DNA of 64,000 nucleotides from Aliirhizobium wenxiniae (GTDB lineage: Bacteria > Pseudomonadota > Alphaproteobacteria > Rhizobiales > Rhizobiaceae), in the NCBI RefSeq assembly GCF_014201355.1, contig NZ_JACHEG010000015.1, positions 1 through 64,000 on the forward strand. The letters run 5' to 3'. The notes under the pieces were generated by a model that was not told the origin of the DNA, searched no databases, and saw only the letters and a list, made by a program, of their open reading frames with translations. The position numbers were made by a program, and so were the translations under genes. How positions within the stretch are numbered: position 1 is the first letter of the stretch; every line of letters begins with the position of its first letter. Of the stretch, positions 28,027 to 37,428 are shown piece after piece.

Positions 28027-28473
28027 ATGGAATCTGTCATCCGGGGCGCTGCGATCTATCTCGTTCTACTGATGGCGTTGCGGCTGTCTGGCCGGCGGAC
28101 GGTCGCCCAGATGACGCCGTTTGACCTGGTACTTCTGCTCATCATCGCCGAAACCACGCAGCAGGCTCTGCTCGGCGACGATTTCTCTCTCATCAATGCA
28201 GCGCTTCTCATTGTTGTATTGTTCAGTCTCGACATCGGCCTTTCTTATGTGAAGCAGTGGGCGCCAAGCCTTGGACGGATCATCGACGGGACGCCAACCG
28301 TCCTTATCTCTGATGGAAAACCAGATCTACGAGCATTCGCTCGAGCTCGTATCAGCCTTGAGGATGTGCTGACCACTGCACGGGTCGAGCAAGGGCTCGA
28401 GCGTCTGGATCAAATCAAATCTGCAGTACTCGAAGCGGACGGTGCTTTGAGCATTATTCCTCAGGAAACATGA
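28027..28473 (+). CDS. YetF/DUF421 membrane protein
   Basis: A 148-residue DUF421 protein: helices at the N-terminus with the hallmark ALRLSGRRTVAQMTPFDLVL, then a cytoplasmic domain with PTVLISDGKPDLRAFARARI, LEDVLTTARVEQGL and a final VLEADGALSIIP. Function is unknown; the family is linked to spore coat and stress phenotypes. The ATG at 28027 is used because the family motif begins there. It closes the stress operon before a strong bidirectional hairpin. Confidence 0.87.
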   Translation: MESVIRGAAIYLVLLMALRLSGRRTVAQMTPFDLVLLLIIAETTQQALLGDDFSLINAALLIVVLFSLDIGLSYVKQWAPSLGRIIDGTPTVLISDGKPDLRAFARARISLEDVLTTARVEQGLERLDQIKSAVLEADGALSIIPQET

Positions 28474-28514
28474 ACGCTTCTAGCAGACGAGGCAGTTGTT
28501 AAGTGGAGTCTTAG

Positions 28515-28548
28515 GATTGCGGGCGCGTCTGGAGACGCGCCCGCAATC
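28515..28548. terminator. Long perfect hairpin between convergent genes
   Basis: A 15-bp perfect stem (GATTGCGGGCGCGTC and its complement) with loop TGGA lies between the ends of the YetF gene and katE. There is no T-run on either side. It can form on both transcripts and fits a shared bidirectional terminator or readthrough barrier. Confidence 0.68.
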
Positions 28549-28550
28549 GG

Positions 28551-30701
28551 TCACTTCACTGGCGGCGACGCCTTGCCGAGCTTGAGAGCGGGCTCGCGAC
28601 CCCAGACTCGAAGCTTGCCGAGCTCGGACACGAAGGCGGCGAGACCTTCTTCGCCGGGAAGAATGATCGTGCCTTCGTCGAGGTCGTCGGCGATTCCGGC
28701 CTTGACGAGGAGCGGAAAGGCGCTCTCGTCGTAGCCGATGAACTTGCAGTGCTGGAACGCATCCGCCACGAAATCTCGCGCGGTGGCCTCCTTCACCACA
28801 TCCTCGATCGCGGCTGCCGAGGCGAGGACAGCGACGGCGTCGAACAGCACCGAGGGGCCGCCGTCAATCATATGCTGCGCCTCGATCAATGTTCCATCTG
28901 AAGCGATTACCCCGCCGACCTTTGGCGCGATCAACTCGACCAAGGCCTTTTCCTTCTCGACTGCGGCCGCCAGCCCCTTGAGGAGCTTGGCGTCTACACC
29001 GTCCGTCACGAGCACGCCGAGCTTGCGGCCTTCGAACCGCTTCGGTCCGCGTTCAACGATGCTCAAGGCCGGAGACGGCTCCAGATCCTGACGGGTCGGC
29101 ATTGCGGCGTCCGCTGCCTTCGGCATCTCCTGGATGCCGAGCTTCTGGGCGACGGTGGTCGCGAGCGTTTCGTCTATGTTCAGGAGGTGCGAGATCATGC
29201 GTTCGCGTATGGCGACCGTTTCGACCTTGCTGAGCTCGAAGGTGAGCGCCATCGCAATGTGCCGCTGCTCCGCCGGCGTCTGGCTAAGGAAGAACTGACG
29301 AGCCTGGCTGTAGTGGTCGGCGAAGCTTTCTGGACGCAGTCGGGCCTTCTGGCCGTTTTCTTCGGCCGGGAAGTGTCGGTACCCACGCGCAGGCGATTCC
29401 CGCGGACCTTCCCCAAACGAGTTGGGTTGGTAGTTCACGCGGCCGACAGGATTGCGCATCGCCATGTGCCCATCCTGCTGGAAGTTGTGGAAGGGACACT
29501 TCGGCGCGTTGATGGGGAGATGCGTGAAATTCGGTCCACCCAAACGCTTGAGCTGCGTATCGAGGTAGGAAAAGTTCCGGCCCTGCAGGAGAGGGTCGTT
29601 GCTGAAATCGATGCCCGGGGGCACGTTCTGTGTCATGAACGCGACCTGCTCGGTCTCCGCGAAGAAGTTGTCCGGCATGCGGTCCAGAACCAGACGCCCG
29701 ATCGGCTTCACGGGCAAAATCTCCTCCGGAATGATCTTAGTGGGATCGAGGACGTCGAAGTCGAAGTTGTCGGCAAATTCCTGGTCGAAGAGCTGGACGC
29801 ACAATTCCCATTCCGGGAAGTTGCCCGACTGGATTGACTGCCAGAGATCGCGGCGATGGAAGTCCGGATCTGCGCCGTTGATCTTGACAGCCTCGTTCCA
29901 CGCGACCGACTGCAGGCCGAGCTTTGGCTTCCAGTGGAATTTCACGAAGGTGGACTCGTCCTTCTCGTTGACGAACCGGAAGGTGTGGACGCCGAAGCCC
30001 TCCATGAAGCGGAAGGAACGCGGTATGGTGCGGTCCGACATGATCCACATGACCATGTGCATGCTTTCCGGCGTGAGACTGATGAAGTCCCAGAAATTGT
30101 CGTGGGCCGTCTGCGCCTGTGGGAAAGCCCGGTCCGGCTCCTGCTTTGCAGCATGGACCATGTCCGGGAACTTGATCGCATCCTGGATGAAGAAAACCGG
30201 GATGTTGTTGCCGACTAGGTCCCAGTTGCCCTCCTGCGTATAGAACTTGACGGCGAAGCCGCGAACGTCGCGGGCGAGGTCGGCCGAACCCTTGTTGCCT
30301 GCCACGGTTGAAAAGCGGACGAACACTGGCGTCTTTTCGCCCGGTCGTTGGAAGATGTCGGCGCGGGTTACGTCCGACAGGGGTTCATACGTTTCGAAGA
30401 AGCCATGCGCACCGTAGCCGCGTGCATGCACGACCCGCTCCGGGATACGTTCATGGTCGAAATGGAAGATCTTCTCGCGGAAATGGAAGTCGTCGACCAG
30501 TAGCGGTCCGCGCGCTCCGACGCGAAGCGAGTTCTGGTCGTCGGCGACCGGTCCGCCCTGGGCGGTGGTCAGCACGTCGGCGCCGTCCTCGGCGATCTGG
30601 TGAAGTTCGCCGCCCGCGCCGCGGTGAAGCTTCTGGTCGTGGATGGTGACGGTGTCGCTGGATGAGGTCGAGCTCGAAGCCCGTGTCGTACGCTTTGCCA
30701 T
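28551..30701 (-). CDS. katE: Large-subunit catalase, HPII type
   Basis: A 716-residue heme catalase that dismutates H2O2. Distal His92 lies in [12 protein letters not shown]; the proximal heme-ligand region [18 protein letters not shown] keeps Arg and Tyr. The C-terminal 160 residues are the flavodoxin/DJ-1-like domain of clade 2 catalases ([35 protein letters not shown]). The length fits HPII (about 700-750). It lies 74 bases after the DUF892 gene with a terminator between, so expression may come from partial readthrough or an unseen promoter. Confidence 0.96.
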   Translation of the reverse strand: MAKRTTRASSSTSSSDTVTIHDQKLHRGAGGELHQIAEDGADVLTTAQGGPVADDQNSLRVGARGPLLVDDFHFREKIFHFDHERIPERVVHARGYGAHGFFETYEPLSDVTRADIFQRPGEKTPVFVRFSTVAGNKGSADLARDVRGFAVKFYTQEGNWDLVGNNIPVFFIQDAIKFPDMVHAAKQEPDRAFPQAQTAHDNFWDFISLTPESMHMVMWIMSDRTIPRSFRFMEGFGVHTFRFVNEKDESTFVKFHWKPKLGLQSVAWNEAVKINGADPDFHRRDLWQSIQSGNFPEWELCVQLFDQEFADNFDFDVLDPTKIIPEEILPVKPIGRLVLDRMPDNFFAETEQVAFMTQNVPPGIDFSNDPLLQGRNFSYLDTQLKRLGGPNFTHLPINAPKCPFHNFQQDGHMAMRNPVGRVNYQPNSFGEGPRESPARGYRHFPAEENGQKARLRPESFADHYSQARQFFLSQTPAEQRHIAMALTFELSKVETVAIRERMISHLLNIDETLATTVAQKLGIQEMPKAADAAMPTRQDLEPSPALSIVERGPKRFEGRKLGVLVTDGVDAKLLKGLAAAVEKEKALVELIAPKVGGVIASDGTLIEAQHMIDGGPSVLFDAVAVLASAAAIEDVVKEATARDFVADAFQHCKFIGYDESAFPLLVKAGIADDLDEGTIILPGEEGLAAFVSELGKLRVWGREPALKLGKASPPVK

Positions 30702-30731
30702 GGTTGTCCCCGATAATTGTGGCCGGATGTC

Positions 30732-30757
30732 AAAAAGGCCGCCCTACGGACGGCCTT
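30732..30757 (-). terminator. Rho-independent terminator after the DUF892 gene
   Basis: On the minus strand AAGGCCG, nine-base loop, CGGCCTT followed by TTT, starting 18 bases after the DUF892 stop and upstream of katE. Classic intrinsic terminator or attenuator. Confidence 0.78.
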
Positions 30758-30775
30758 CTCAAGAAGTTAGCGGCT

Positions 30776-31279
30776 TCAGGCAGCCTTGCTTTTGCCCTTG
30801 GCGTTAGCTGACGCCTTGGCGAGCTGGGTGAGCTTCTGGTCGGTCGCCTCTTCCTCGGCGAGGTTCGCCTGCAGGAGCGGCACGGCATCTTTCAGGCCAA
30901 GCTGGTTCGCCCATTCGATAAGGGTGCCATAGCGGGCAATTTCGTAGTGCTCGACGGCTTGGGCCGAGGAGATCAAGCCTGCGTCGAGAGCCGGAGAATC
31001 CTTGAACTCCTCGATGATCTCTTCGCCTTCGGAAATGATGCCCTGGATCGCTTCGCAGGTCTTGCCGCGCGCCGGCTTGCCAAGCAGTTCGAATACCTGT
31101 TCGAGGCGTTCGATCTGGCCCTGGGTCTCGTCGCGGTGCTGCAGGAAGCCCGCCTTGCCTTCTTCCGACTGGGCGGCGCGCGCCATCTTCGGAAGGGCCT
31201 TCAGAATCTGCTTCTCGGCGAAGTAGATGTCCTTGAGCGTGTCGAGGAAAAGGTCGTCCAATGTTTTGGTTGCTGCCAC
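30776..31279 (-). CDS. Ferritin-like DUF892 (YciE/YciF) protein
   Basis: A 167-residue four-helix protein of the YciE/YciF family, related to rubrerythrins and thought to handle iron or oxidative stress. Features: TLDDLFLDTLKDIYFAEKQI, then LEQVFELLGKPARGKTCEAI, and AVEHYEIARYGTLIEWANQL with metal-ligand-like Glu/His. The GTG at 31279 is chosen because AGGAGG lies seven bases before it. A lysine/alanine tail follows the domain. EcfG-like promoter upstream; catalase downstream. Confidence 0.9.
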   Translation of the reverse strand: MAATKTLDDLFLDTLKDIYFAEKQILKALPKMARAAQSEEGKAGFLQHRDETQGQIERLEQVFELLGKPARGKTCEAIQGIISEGEEIIEEFKDSPALDAGLISSAQAVEHYEIARYGTLIEWANQLGLKDAVPLLQANLAEEEATDQKLTQLAKASANAKGKSKAA

Positions 31280-31313
31280 GGTGGGTCCTCCTGAGTGTGG
31301 TTTCGAGCGACTC

Positions 31314-31338
31314 AACTCAGACGAACGTGGAAGGTTCC
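31314..31338 (-). promoter_or_regulatory. EcfG-like promoter of the DUF892 gene
   Basis: On the minus strand GGAAC (31338-31334), 16 bases, AGTT (31317-31314), 34 bases before the GTG start at 31279. Confidence 0.58.
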
Positions 31339-31357
31339 AGCCGTGGTCACGAAAGCG

Positions 31358-32221
31358 TTACCGGTCGTCTTCTTCGCGCATGCGTGCACGGATACCCCCA
31401 TCCACCTGTCCGTCCTGGACGGGCTGGTGGATCGCTCCCTGGTTCGGCGAGCGCGGCGATGCCTTATCAGACTCCTTCTTCGCGATATCGGCAGATAGTT
31501 TCTCTGTCAGATCAGGCATGAGGTGGTGCGAGATATTGGAAGTTTTTGCCTTCCATCCGACGGGCTGCTCTTCTTTCGGATGAAGACACGCGCCAATGAT
31601 CGCGTCGATAACAATCTCTGGATCGTCCATCATCGCCATGCGCGGCTCGTGGCCCGTGTAGTTGGCCGCATGGGTCCACCATGGCGTGTCGACCGCCCAC
31701 GGCATGATCGTGCCGACCTTGATGTCGTCCTCTCCGGCTAATCGCAGCTCCTCGTTCAACGAACGGCTTAGGCTGAGAATGCCGGCTTTCGTCGCCGCGT
31801 AGGTGTTTTGAAGGGCGAGGGGCACTTCGCTATCGATCGATCCAATGTTGAGAAGGGTACCGTAACCCTGAATGCGGAACTGCCGCAAAGCCGCGTGCGC
31901 TCCGTGGATCAGACCTTTCAGGTTGACGTCGACCAAGCGGGCGTGATCCTCGATGGGGATATCCCAGAAAAAACCGATAGCTCCGACACTGACATTGTTG
32001 ACCCAAACATCAATGCGGCTGAAAGCGTCGATGGCGGCCTTGTGAATATCTGCAACCTCGTTAGCGTTGCTGACGTCGGCCTTGACCGCGATCGCCGTTC
32101 CTCCGGCCGCTATGATCTCCCGAACGATGTCATCGAGAATGTTCTTGCGTCTGGCAGCGAGGGGCTTTGGCAGAGGCGCTGCGGTTAAACTGGCGGCAAA
32201 AGGCGCGAGAGTATTCCGCTC
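31358..32221 (-). pseudogene. Short-chain dehydrogenase with scrambled Rossmann region
   Basis: From about codon AARRKNILDD (near 32160) to the end the minus strand encodes a good SDR: KADVSNANEVADIHKAA, DVWVNNVSVGAIGF, catalytic Ser in LNIGSIDSEVP and YAATK, and a long tail. The first 30 residues, which should hold TGxxxGxG, instead read LAPFAASLTAAPLPKP. The plus strand of the same bases (32163-32215) reads GFGRGAAVKLAAKGARVF, a textbook Rossmann helix. The simplest reading is that about 55 bases are inverted. Residual frame continues to a start at 32305, but no nucleotide-binding motif would be made. Confidence 0.72.
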
Positions 32222-32319
32222 CGCTGGCCATGGGACAGGCTGCTCTATTCCCCAAGATTGATCATATGAACCAGACAATCCGTGCTCTCGAATTGTCTTG
32301 CACAATCATAGGAGCTGCG

Positions 32320-32565
32320 ATGCCAGGCTATTTCTTCAACTATCGGATCAACGGCGTTCTTGAGAAAGACCCGGAAGGCTCCGAGTTACCCTCCGATGAG
32401 GTGGCGCTCGAAGAAGCGCAGATTGCTGCCAGAGAACTGCTCGCGGCAAAGGTTCGCGTCGGCGACCTGGTTGACGGCGACGAGTTCGAGATAACGACTG
32501 GCGACGGCACTGTCGTGCACACTCTTCCGCTGCGATCCGTTTTGAAACTCGACGAGCATGGGTAG
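32320..32565 (+). CDS. DUF6894 family small protein
   Basis: An 81-residue protein starting MPGYFFNYRINGV, with DPEGSELPSDEVALEEAQIA and a strand-rich end, the pattern of DUF6894, common in Rhizobiales and often repeated in stress regions. Function is unknown. AGGAG six bases before the ATG at 32320 decides the start. The last codons overlap the next small gene. Confidence 0.75.
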   Translation: MPGYFFNYRINGVLEKDPEGSELPSDEVALEEAQIAARELLAAKVRVGDLVDGDEFEITTGDGTVVHTLPLRSVLKLDEHG

Positions 32566-32728
32566 AATACCTCCAACCGTCGGGCCTCGGCGCCATCGGA
32601 AAGCGATGATTGTCGTTTTCGCGTTCTGCGCCTTGCTTTGCGGAATTGCGTTCATGGGACAGTGGTGGATGACCGAACCGTCAGGTGATGTCGATGCCAA
32701 GTCAAGCATTACAGACCCGCCGCAATAG
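32558..32728 (+). CDS. Small single-pass membrane protein (56 aa)
   Basis: ATG at 32558 overlaps the last codons of the DUF6894 gene. The peptide has a basic head (MGRIPPTVGPRRHRKA), one hydrophobic segment (MIVVFAFCALLCGIAFMG) and an acidic short tail ending at a TAG. Positive-inside charge suggests an N-in membrane anchor. A start at 32606 would give 40 residues. No family is recognised; overlap and topology make it a plausible real small gene. Confidence 0.5.
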   Translation: MGRIPPTVGPRRHRKAMIVVFAFCALLCGIAFMGQWWMTEPSGDVDAKSSITDPPQ

Positions 32729-32769
32729 ACGTCTGGCTAAGTCCGGTTACAACCGTCTGGTGCCGGATG

Positions 32770-32794
32770 GGAACATAAAGCGTGCCGCCCCGTT
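32770..32794 (+). promoter_or_regulatory. EcfG-type promoter of the PhnA-like gene
   Basis: GGAAC (32770-32774), 16 bases, CGTT (32791-32794): full consensus, 41 bases before the ATG at 32836. Confidence 0.72.
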
Positions 32795-32835
32795 CTTGCC
32801 GCATTCACAGACCCGTGAGCAGCGAGGATTATCCA

Positions 32836-33738
32836 ATGACCGAACCCGTCTCCGTAGCGCACCTTCATGCGCGCACTGCGGACCCCAACATCAACGCCGC
32901 CTATAACAAAGTCTCGTGGGGCGCGATCTTCGCGGGCGTCGCCATCACGCTGACCACGCATATCCTCTTGACGCTTCTGGGCGTCGGACTAGGCGCGGCC
33001 GTGATCGACCCGGCTTCGAACGACAATCCCGCGGCCAGCACGATGTCAATTACGACGGCAGTATGGTTTGTCGTCACGGGCATCATCGCCTTTTTCGTTG
33101 GCGGTTATGTTGCAAGCCGCCTTTCCGGCCGCCCGCTCCGCTCGACCGGTTCCTTGCATGGCGTGGCGTCCTGGGCGGTGACCACGCTCGTTACGCTCTA
33201 TCTTCTGACAACATCGGTCGGCGCAATCGTTGGCGGCACCTTCAGCGGGCTCGGCGGTCTGATCTCAAGTGTCAGCTCGACGGCGGCAACGGCGGCGACA
33301 ACTGCTGCTCCGGCGATCGCTACCGCAGCTGACCCAATGGCCGATATCGAGCGCAGCGTTCGCGATGCCAGCGGTGGCAATGATCCGGCCGCACTTCGCG
33401 ATACCGCCGTGGCATCTGTCCGTGCAATGCTGACGGGCGACCAGGCTCAGATCGAGGACGCGCGTAACCGTTCGGCAGAAGCACTTGCCCGCGCCCAGAA
33501 TATTCCGGTTGATCAGGCTCGCCAGCAGGTTCAGCAGTACGAAACCCAATATCGCCAATCGGTTGAAGAAGCGAAGAAGCAGGCGACTGAGGCAGCCCAG
33601 GCTGCCGCAACAGCAGTTTCCGTCGGCTCGATCTTCGCGTTTATCTCGCTGGCTGTCGGTGCGATAGCAGGATGGATCGGCGGAGCGGTTGGCACGACCC
33701 GCGTCACCCGCGAAGACGAGCTCCATGCTACACGTTGA
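32836..33738 (+). CDS. PhnA-like multi-pass membrane protein
   Basis: A 300-residue inner-membrane protein with helices at about 28-55 (AIFAGVAITLTTHILLTLLG), 75-95, 110-135 and a C-terminal pair near 265-290 (IFAFISLAVGAIAGWIGGAV). Between them lies a long helical, glutamine- and alanine-rich soluble stretch (DQARQQVQQYETQYRQSVEE). It resembles proteins labelled PhnA-like in rhizobia; the role is unknown. A perfect EcfG-type promoter precedes it and a strong terminator follows. Confidence 0.75.
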   Translation: MTEPVSVAHLHARTADPNINAAYNKVSWGAIFAGVAITLTTHILLTLLGVGLGAAVIDPASNDNPAASTMSITTAVWFVVTGIIAFFVGGYVASRLSGRPLRSTGSLHGVASWAVTTLVTLYLLTTSVGAIVGGTFSGLGGLISSVSSTAATAATTAAPAIATAADPMADIERSVRDASGGNDPAALRDTAVASVRAMLTGDQAQIEDARNRSAEALARAQNIPVDQARQQVQQYETQYRQSVEEAKKQATEAAQAAATAVSVGSIFAFISLAVGAIAGWIGGAVGTTRVTREDELHATR

Positions 33739-33763
33739 ACGACTGTAGCCAGATCATCCGATG

Positions 33764-33792
33764 AGCGCGCGCAGAAGCGCCCGCTTTTTTTT
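33764..33792 (+). terminator. Rho-independent terminator after the PhnA-like gene
   Basis: AGCGCGCGC, loop AGAA, GCGCCCGCT (one mismatch) followed by a run of seven or eight T residues, 25 bases after the stop codon. Confidence 0.85.
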
Positions 33793-33920
33793 ACGGAAGC
33801 CTGACTGGCTTGGGACACCGATGGATGATTGCACTGGTTCACCAATTCGTGCTCGCCCTGTTTTTGTTGGATTTTCGCAGCCCGTACTATAGGTTACGCT
33901 CTAACTTAAGGGCTGGGTAG

Positions 33921-35437
33921 ATGCTGCTGGATCCAAACGACACCTGCAAGGTGGCAGACGCCATCACTTGGGATGAGGAAGAACGGTCAGCCGCGCTTCA
34001 ATCGTACGACGTGCTGGATACGCCTCGCGAGGAAGATTTCGATGATCTGGCACGGGTCGCATCGGATATCTGCGGTGCGCCGATCGCTGTGGTCAATCTG
34101 GTCGACACGACACGGCAGTTTTTTAAGGCTGAGGTGGGTCTCGGTGTTCGTTCCACGCCGCTTGAGACCGCGTTCTGCCGGCATGCTCTTCTTCGCAACG
34201 ATACGATGGTGGTTCCGGACGCCACAAAGGATCCGCGTTTCAATTGCAATCCGCTTGTTACAGAGGCCCCGCATATCCGGGCATATGCAGGCGCACTTTT
34301 GAAAACACCTAAGGCCTGCCGATCGGAACCGTTTGCGTTCTCGACTACGAGGTCCGGGAGTTCACGGACCAGCAAATCAAAATGCTGAAGTTTCTCGCCA
34401 GACAGACGATGACGCAGCTGGAACTTCGCAAGCGTATCGTGTTGCAACGCCGGCTTCTGCACCGCGCACGCAAGGCCGAGCACGAAAAAGCAAACTTTGA
34501 ACGCGTTGTTCGACAGGCTTCCGATTTCATCGGGATCGCGGACGGGCGCGGCGAAGTAATCTTTCTCAACGATGCGGCGAGGGCCCTCGTTGGGCTTCCA
34601 GCCGATGCTTCGCCGCCGAAGGTCGTCACCGACTACGTCATCGAAGCTGACAGAGCGGCTTTTCTCGAAGAGGTGAAGCCGGCTGTCAAATCAGGAGAAA
34701 GCTGCGAGCGCGAGCTCACGCTTCGCAACGTTGCGACCGGCGAGGAAGTGCCAGCGCTCTTTACGATGTTTCCGGTCAGGGACGGGGAAGGCGACCTTAT
34801 CGGTTATGGTGTTGTCACCAAGGACATCACAGCTCAAAAGGAAGAAGATGAGCGCAAGGCCCAAATCATGGCCGAAGCTGCCCACCGCATCAAAAACACC
34901 CTTGCCATCGTGCAGGCCATTGTCGCTCAGACCTTGAGAGGTGCTCGATCGCTTGAGGAGAGCCGCGACGCGATCATGAAGCGCGTCGGCGCATTGGCGG
35001 CGGCGCAGGACATTCTCACGGGTGCCCAAGGATCTGCCGCGGACATCATGTCCGTCGTCGCCGGGGCACTCGCACCGCATGACAGTGGCAATGGTCGTGT
35101 GTCATGGGAGGGCCCTGATCATCCTCTTGAATCGCCACAGGCAATTGGGCTTTCTCTCGCGTTGCACGAGCTGGCAACAAATGCTGCCAAATATGGCGCC
35201 TTGTCCGGCGACGCTGGGCGGGTCGATATCAAGTGGCACGTGGACCCAGACGGCAGCTTCAGGCTCGACTGGACCGAGCGAGATGGTCCGGTAGTGAACA
35301 CTCCCTCGGCAACCGGATTTGGGTCGAGACTGATACAGCGGATGATTGGTCCGTATTTTCAGGGCAGCACTACATTGGAATTTCCACCGGAAGGCGCTCG
35401 CTTCCGCCTGACGGGAAAAATCTCTCGTAGGTCCTGA
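33921..35437 (+). pseudogene. GAF-PAS-HWE histidine kinase, split by a frameshift
   Basis: Codons from 33921 encode a GAF domain (DFDDLARVASDICGAPIAVV, ETAFCRHALL). At about 34310 the frame breaks: after LLKTP the next frame continues with GLPIGTVCVLDYEV and reaches KMLKFLARQ, so one base (probably the G of GAA) is missing. The second part has a PAS domain (FIGIADGRGEVIFLND) and an HWE-type kinase: H box AAHRIKNTLAIVQAIV, N box LHELATNAAKYGALS, and DWTERDGP. HWE kinases serve light or stress signalling, including EcfG control. A product starting near 34382 without GAF is possible. Confidence 0.8.
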
Positions 35438-35587
35438 ATGCGCGGACGCCTGGTCGAAAGCTATCCAACAAATGCGTTTATGCCACCCAAATTACCGTAC
35501 GTTCAATAATTTAGAGAAGCCGTTGTCCGGGTCCATGAGTTTGAATCCGGTCAAGGCGACACGATCGGCTAGCTCTCGCATTTCCTT

Positions 35588-36680
35588 TTATAACGAGGGT
35601 TTGTCTGCGATTGAGTTGAGAAAGGTCTCCAACTCTTCAATGCTGGCCATGACAGAACTAAATTCAGGCGCCGCCCCGAAGATCATGGCGGACATTCTCT
35701 CGTAGTCGGATGCGAGTTTCTTGCGCATCTCGGGGGTGGGCACCAGCCGAAAACTACCGGGCACGGCTCGATCATATCGATGGTCCGGCGCGCGAAACAT
35801 TAGCTCCTTATGCCGGCGGCAAGCTTCGGCGAGCTCGAGCATCGATGCAGTGGCCTTGCCATAGTCGGGATTCGTCCAGATTTGAACATCGTAGTAGTGG
35901 CGCGAGTATCGATTGAGGTCTGGAACTTTCAGCTCAGGACTATTCTGTATGCTCCGTTTTTCCGTCATCTCCGTCATCGCGTGAAGGATCAGAACTTTCT
36001 CCCAAAAAGTGCGCTCTGGCTTGACGGTCGTTACATTCTGGACCGTCAGGTCACTGTCTTTTCTCATTTCCAAGGCAACGTATGGAATGATCTCTCGCTT
36101 CTCGGCCGGGACTGGATCCGGGCGTGCCCCGCCTTCGATGCGCACTGCCGCCTCGACATAACCGCCGCTGGTGTCAAAGACGCTTTTGTATCCCAGAACC
36201 AGTACATCGAGCACCTCATCCGAAGTCGAGCGAGAAATGTCCCGATTGGCCTGTCTCTCCCTCGACCGCGGCGATTTCGTCACCGAGCAAACTCTTGAGC
36301 GGCCCGGACATATAATGGCGCGCTGCCTCATCCACCTGCTCGGCCAGAGCCTTCTGCTGCTGATTGACGGAGGGAAGGGCTGCGATATCGGCCTCCAGCG
36401 GAACTTTTAGATCTGCTTTATAGATGCCAATGTCGATGTCTTCAGAAAAACGCTTTATCAGGCCATATGCCTTGCTGAGACTGGTGCCGCCCTTAAAGTA
36501 GAGGCCGATAGTATCGGCCTTGCGGCGGTTGAACAGGAAGTCCAGCACCCAGCAGACGTATAGATCCTTCTCAACATTCTCGGCTCGCGTCTCCAGAGCG
36601 GACGCAGCGGCGGAAAACAGTGCTCGCTGCTCGTCAGCGGTCGAGCGAAGGATATCAATGAAACTCTGGCGCATGTTCAT
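35588..36680 (-). pseudogene. AbiEii/AbiGii toxin (nucleotidyltransferase), frameshifted
   Basis: The first part (36680-36216) has the nucleotidyltransferase motif LYFKGGTSLSKAYGLIKRFS followed by EDIDIGI, which carries the catalytic aspartates. At about 36220 an extra G breaks the frame: LDFG-stop in one frame, DEVLDVLVLGYK in the next. The rest (KPERTFWEKVLILHAM, YSRHYYDVQIW) is the normal C-terminal part. AbiEii toxins modify tRNA or NTP pools to abort phage infection. As written, only a 154-residue N-terminal piece is made, so the toxin should be dead unless the base is a sequencing error. Confidence 0.82.
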
Positions 36681-37395
36681 CCATTCCCCCGCGGCTCGGT
36701 GAAGTGCTTCCGTCTTCCTGGGGCGGCGGATCGGCGGTTATGGTCTCCACAGCCTGGTACATCCAGGCTGGGATGGCGTGGATGTTTTCGCGCAGATCCT
36801 CGACGATCGGCTGCCTATGATGGCTTCGGGCCAGGTAGCGGACGATACCATCGACAACGGTCTCCAGATTGGATCGCTCGTCGCGAAACCAGTGGAGGGC
36901 TTGGATCACTCGCATTGCCGGCCGGCCCGCCCAAAAAGCAGTCTTTGCCGAAATGCGCTTGAAGTCCAAGATGTAGATTACAGGCTTCGTTGCCTCCGCG
37001 TCGCCGGCATTGGCCTCGATCTCGATGGTCCGGGGATATGTGTCCGCATAGATTGTTGACCTGGCGGGGACGGCCGTCGTCAGGCCAAGATCATTGGCAG
37101 CCGTCATGCCGTCGACGCAAACACGAAGCTTGTCACGTCGCGCGATTGCATCGATGAATGAGGCCCGTGGCGGAAACACCATCTTGCCGGTCAGTTGGCT
37201 GAGAGCTGGCTTGTCGTAAAGACCACGATGAGGGCGGCGGATGTCGCCGCGATTGGTCAGCCTCTGCAGCGCCTTTTCGACGGCGTTCGGTGTTGCGATA
37301 TCCAGGAAATCGGAGCGCGACCAAACCCCCGAAGGCGCCGCGTCGGCGATCCTTTGGTGAATGCGATCCAAAGTGTCAGACGTGGGATCCGGCAT
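36655..37395 (-). CDS. AbiEi antitoxin-like transcriptional regulator
   Basis: A 246-residue protein with an N-terminal winged helix (WSRSDFLDIATPNAVEKALQ, RLTNRGDIRRPHRGLY) and the C-terminal antitoxin domain of the DUF6088/AbiEi group (PRASFIDAIARRDKLRVCVD, FWAGRPAMRVIQALHWF). AbiEi proteins neutralise AbiEii and repress their own operon by binding inverted repeats. It overlaps the toxin start by 26 bases, as in other AbiE operons. The reading frame is intact although the toxin is broken. Confidence 0.85.
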   Translation of the reverse strand: MPDPTSDTLDRIHQRIADAAPSGVWSRSDFLDIATPNAVEKALQRLTNRGDIRRPHRGLYDKPALSQLTGKMVFPPRASFIDAIARRDKLRVCVDGMTAANDLGLTTAVPARSTIYADTYPRTIEIEANAGDAEATKPVIYILDFKRISAKTAFWAGRPAMRVIQALHWFRDERSNLETVVDGIVRYLARSHHRQPIVEDLRENIHAIPAWMYQAVETITADPPPQEDGSTSPSRGGMDEHAPEFH

Positions 37396-37428
37396 GGTTG
37401 TCCTACATTGTGTCCAAAAATTATATAC

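Noticed and set aside
28738-30243. Long plus-strand frames opposite katE
   Set aside because: They mirror the codon pattern of the catalase gene and contain no recognisable protein features.
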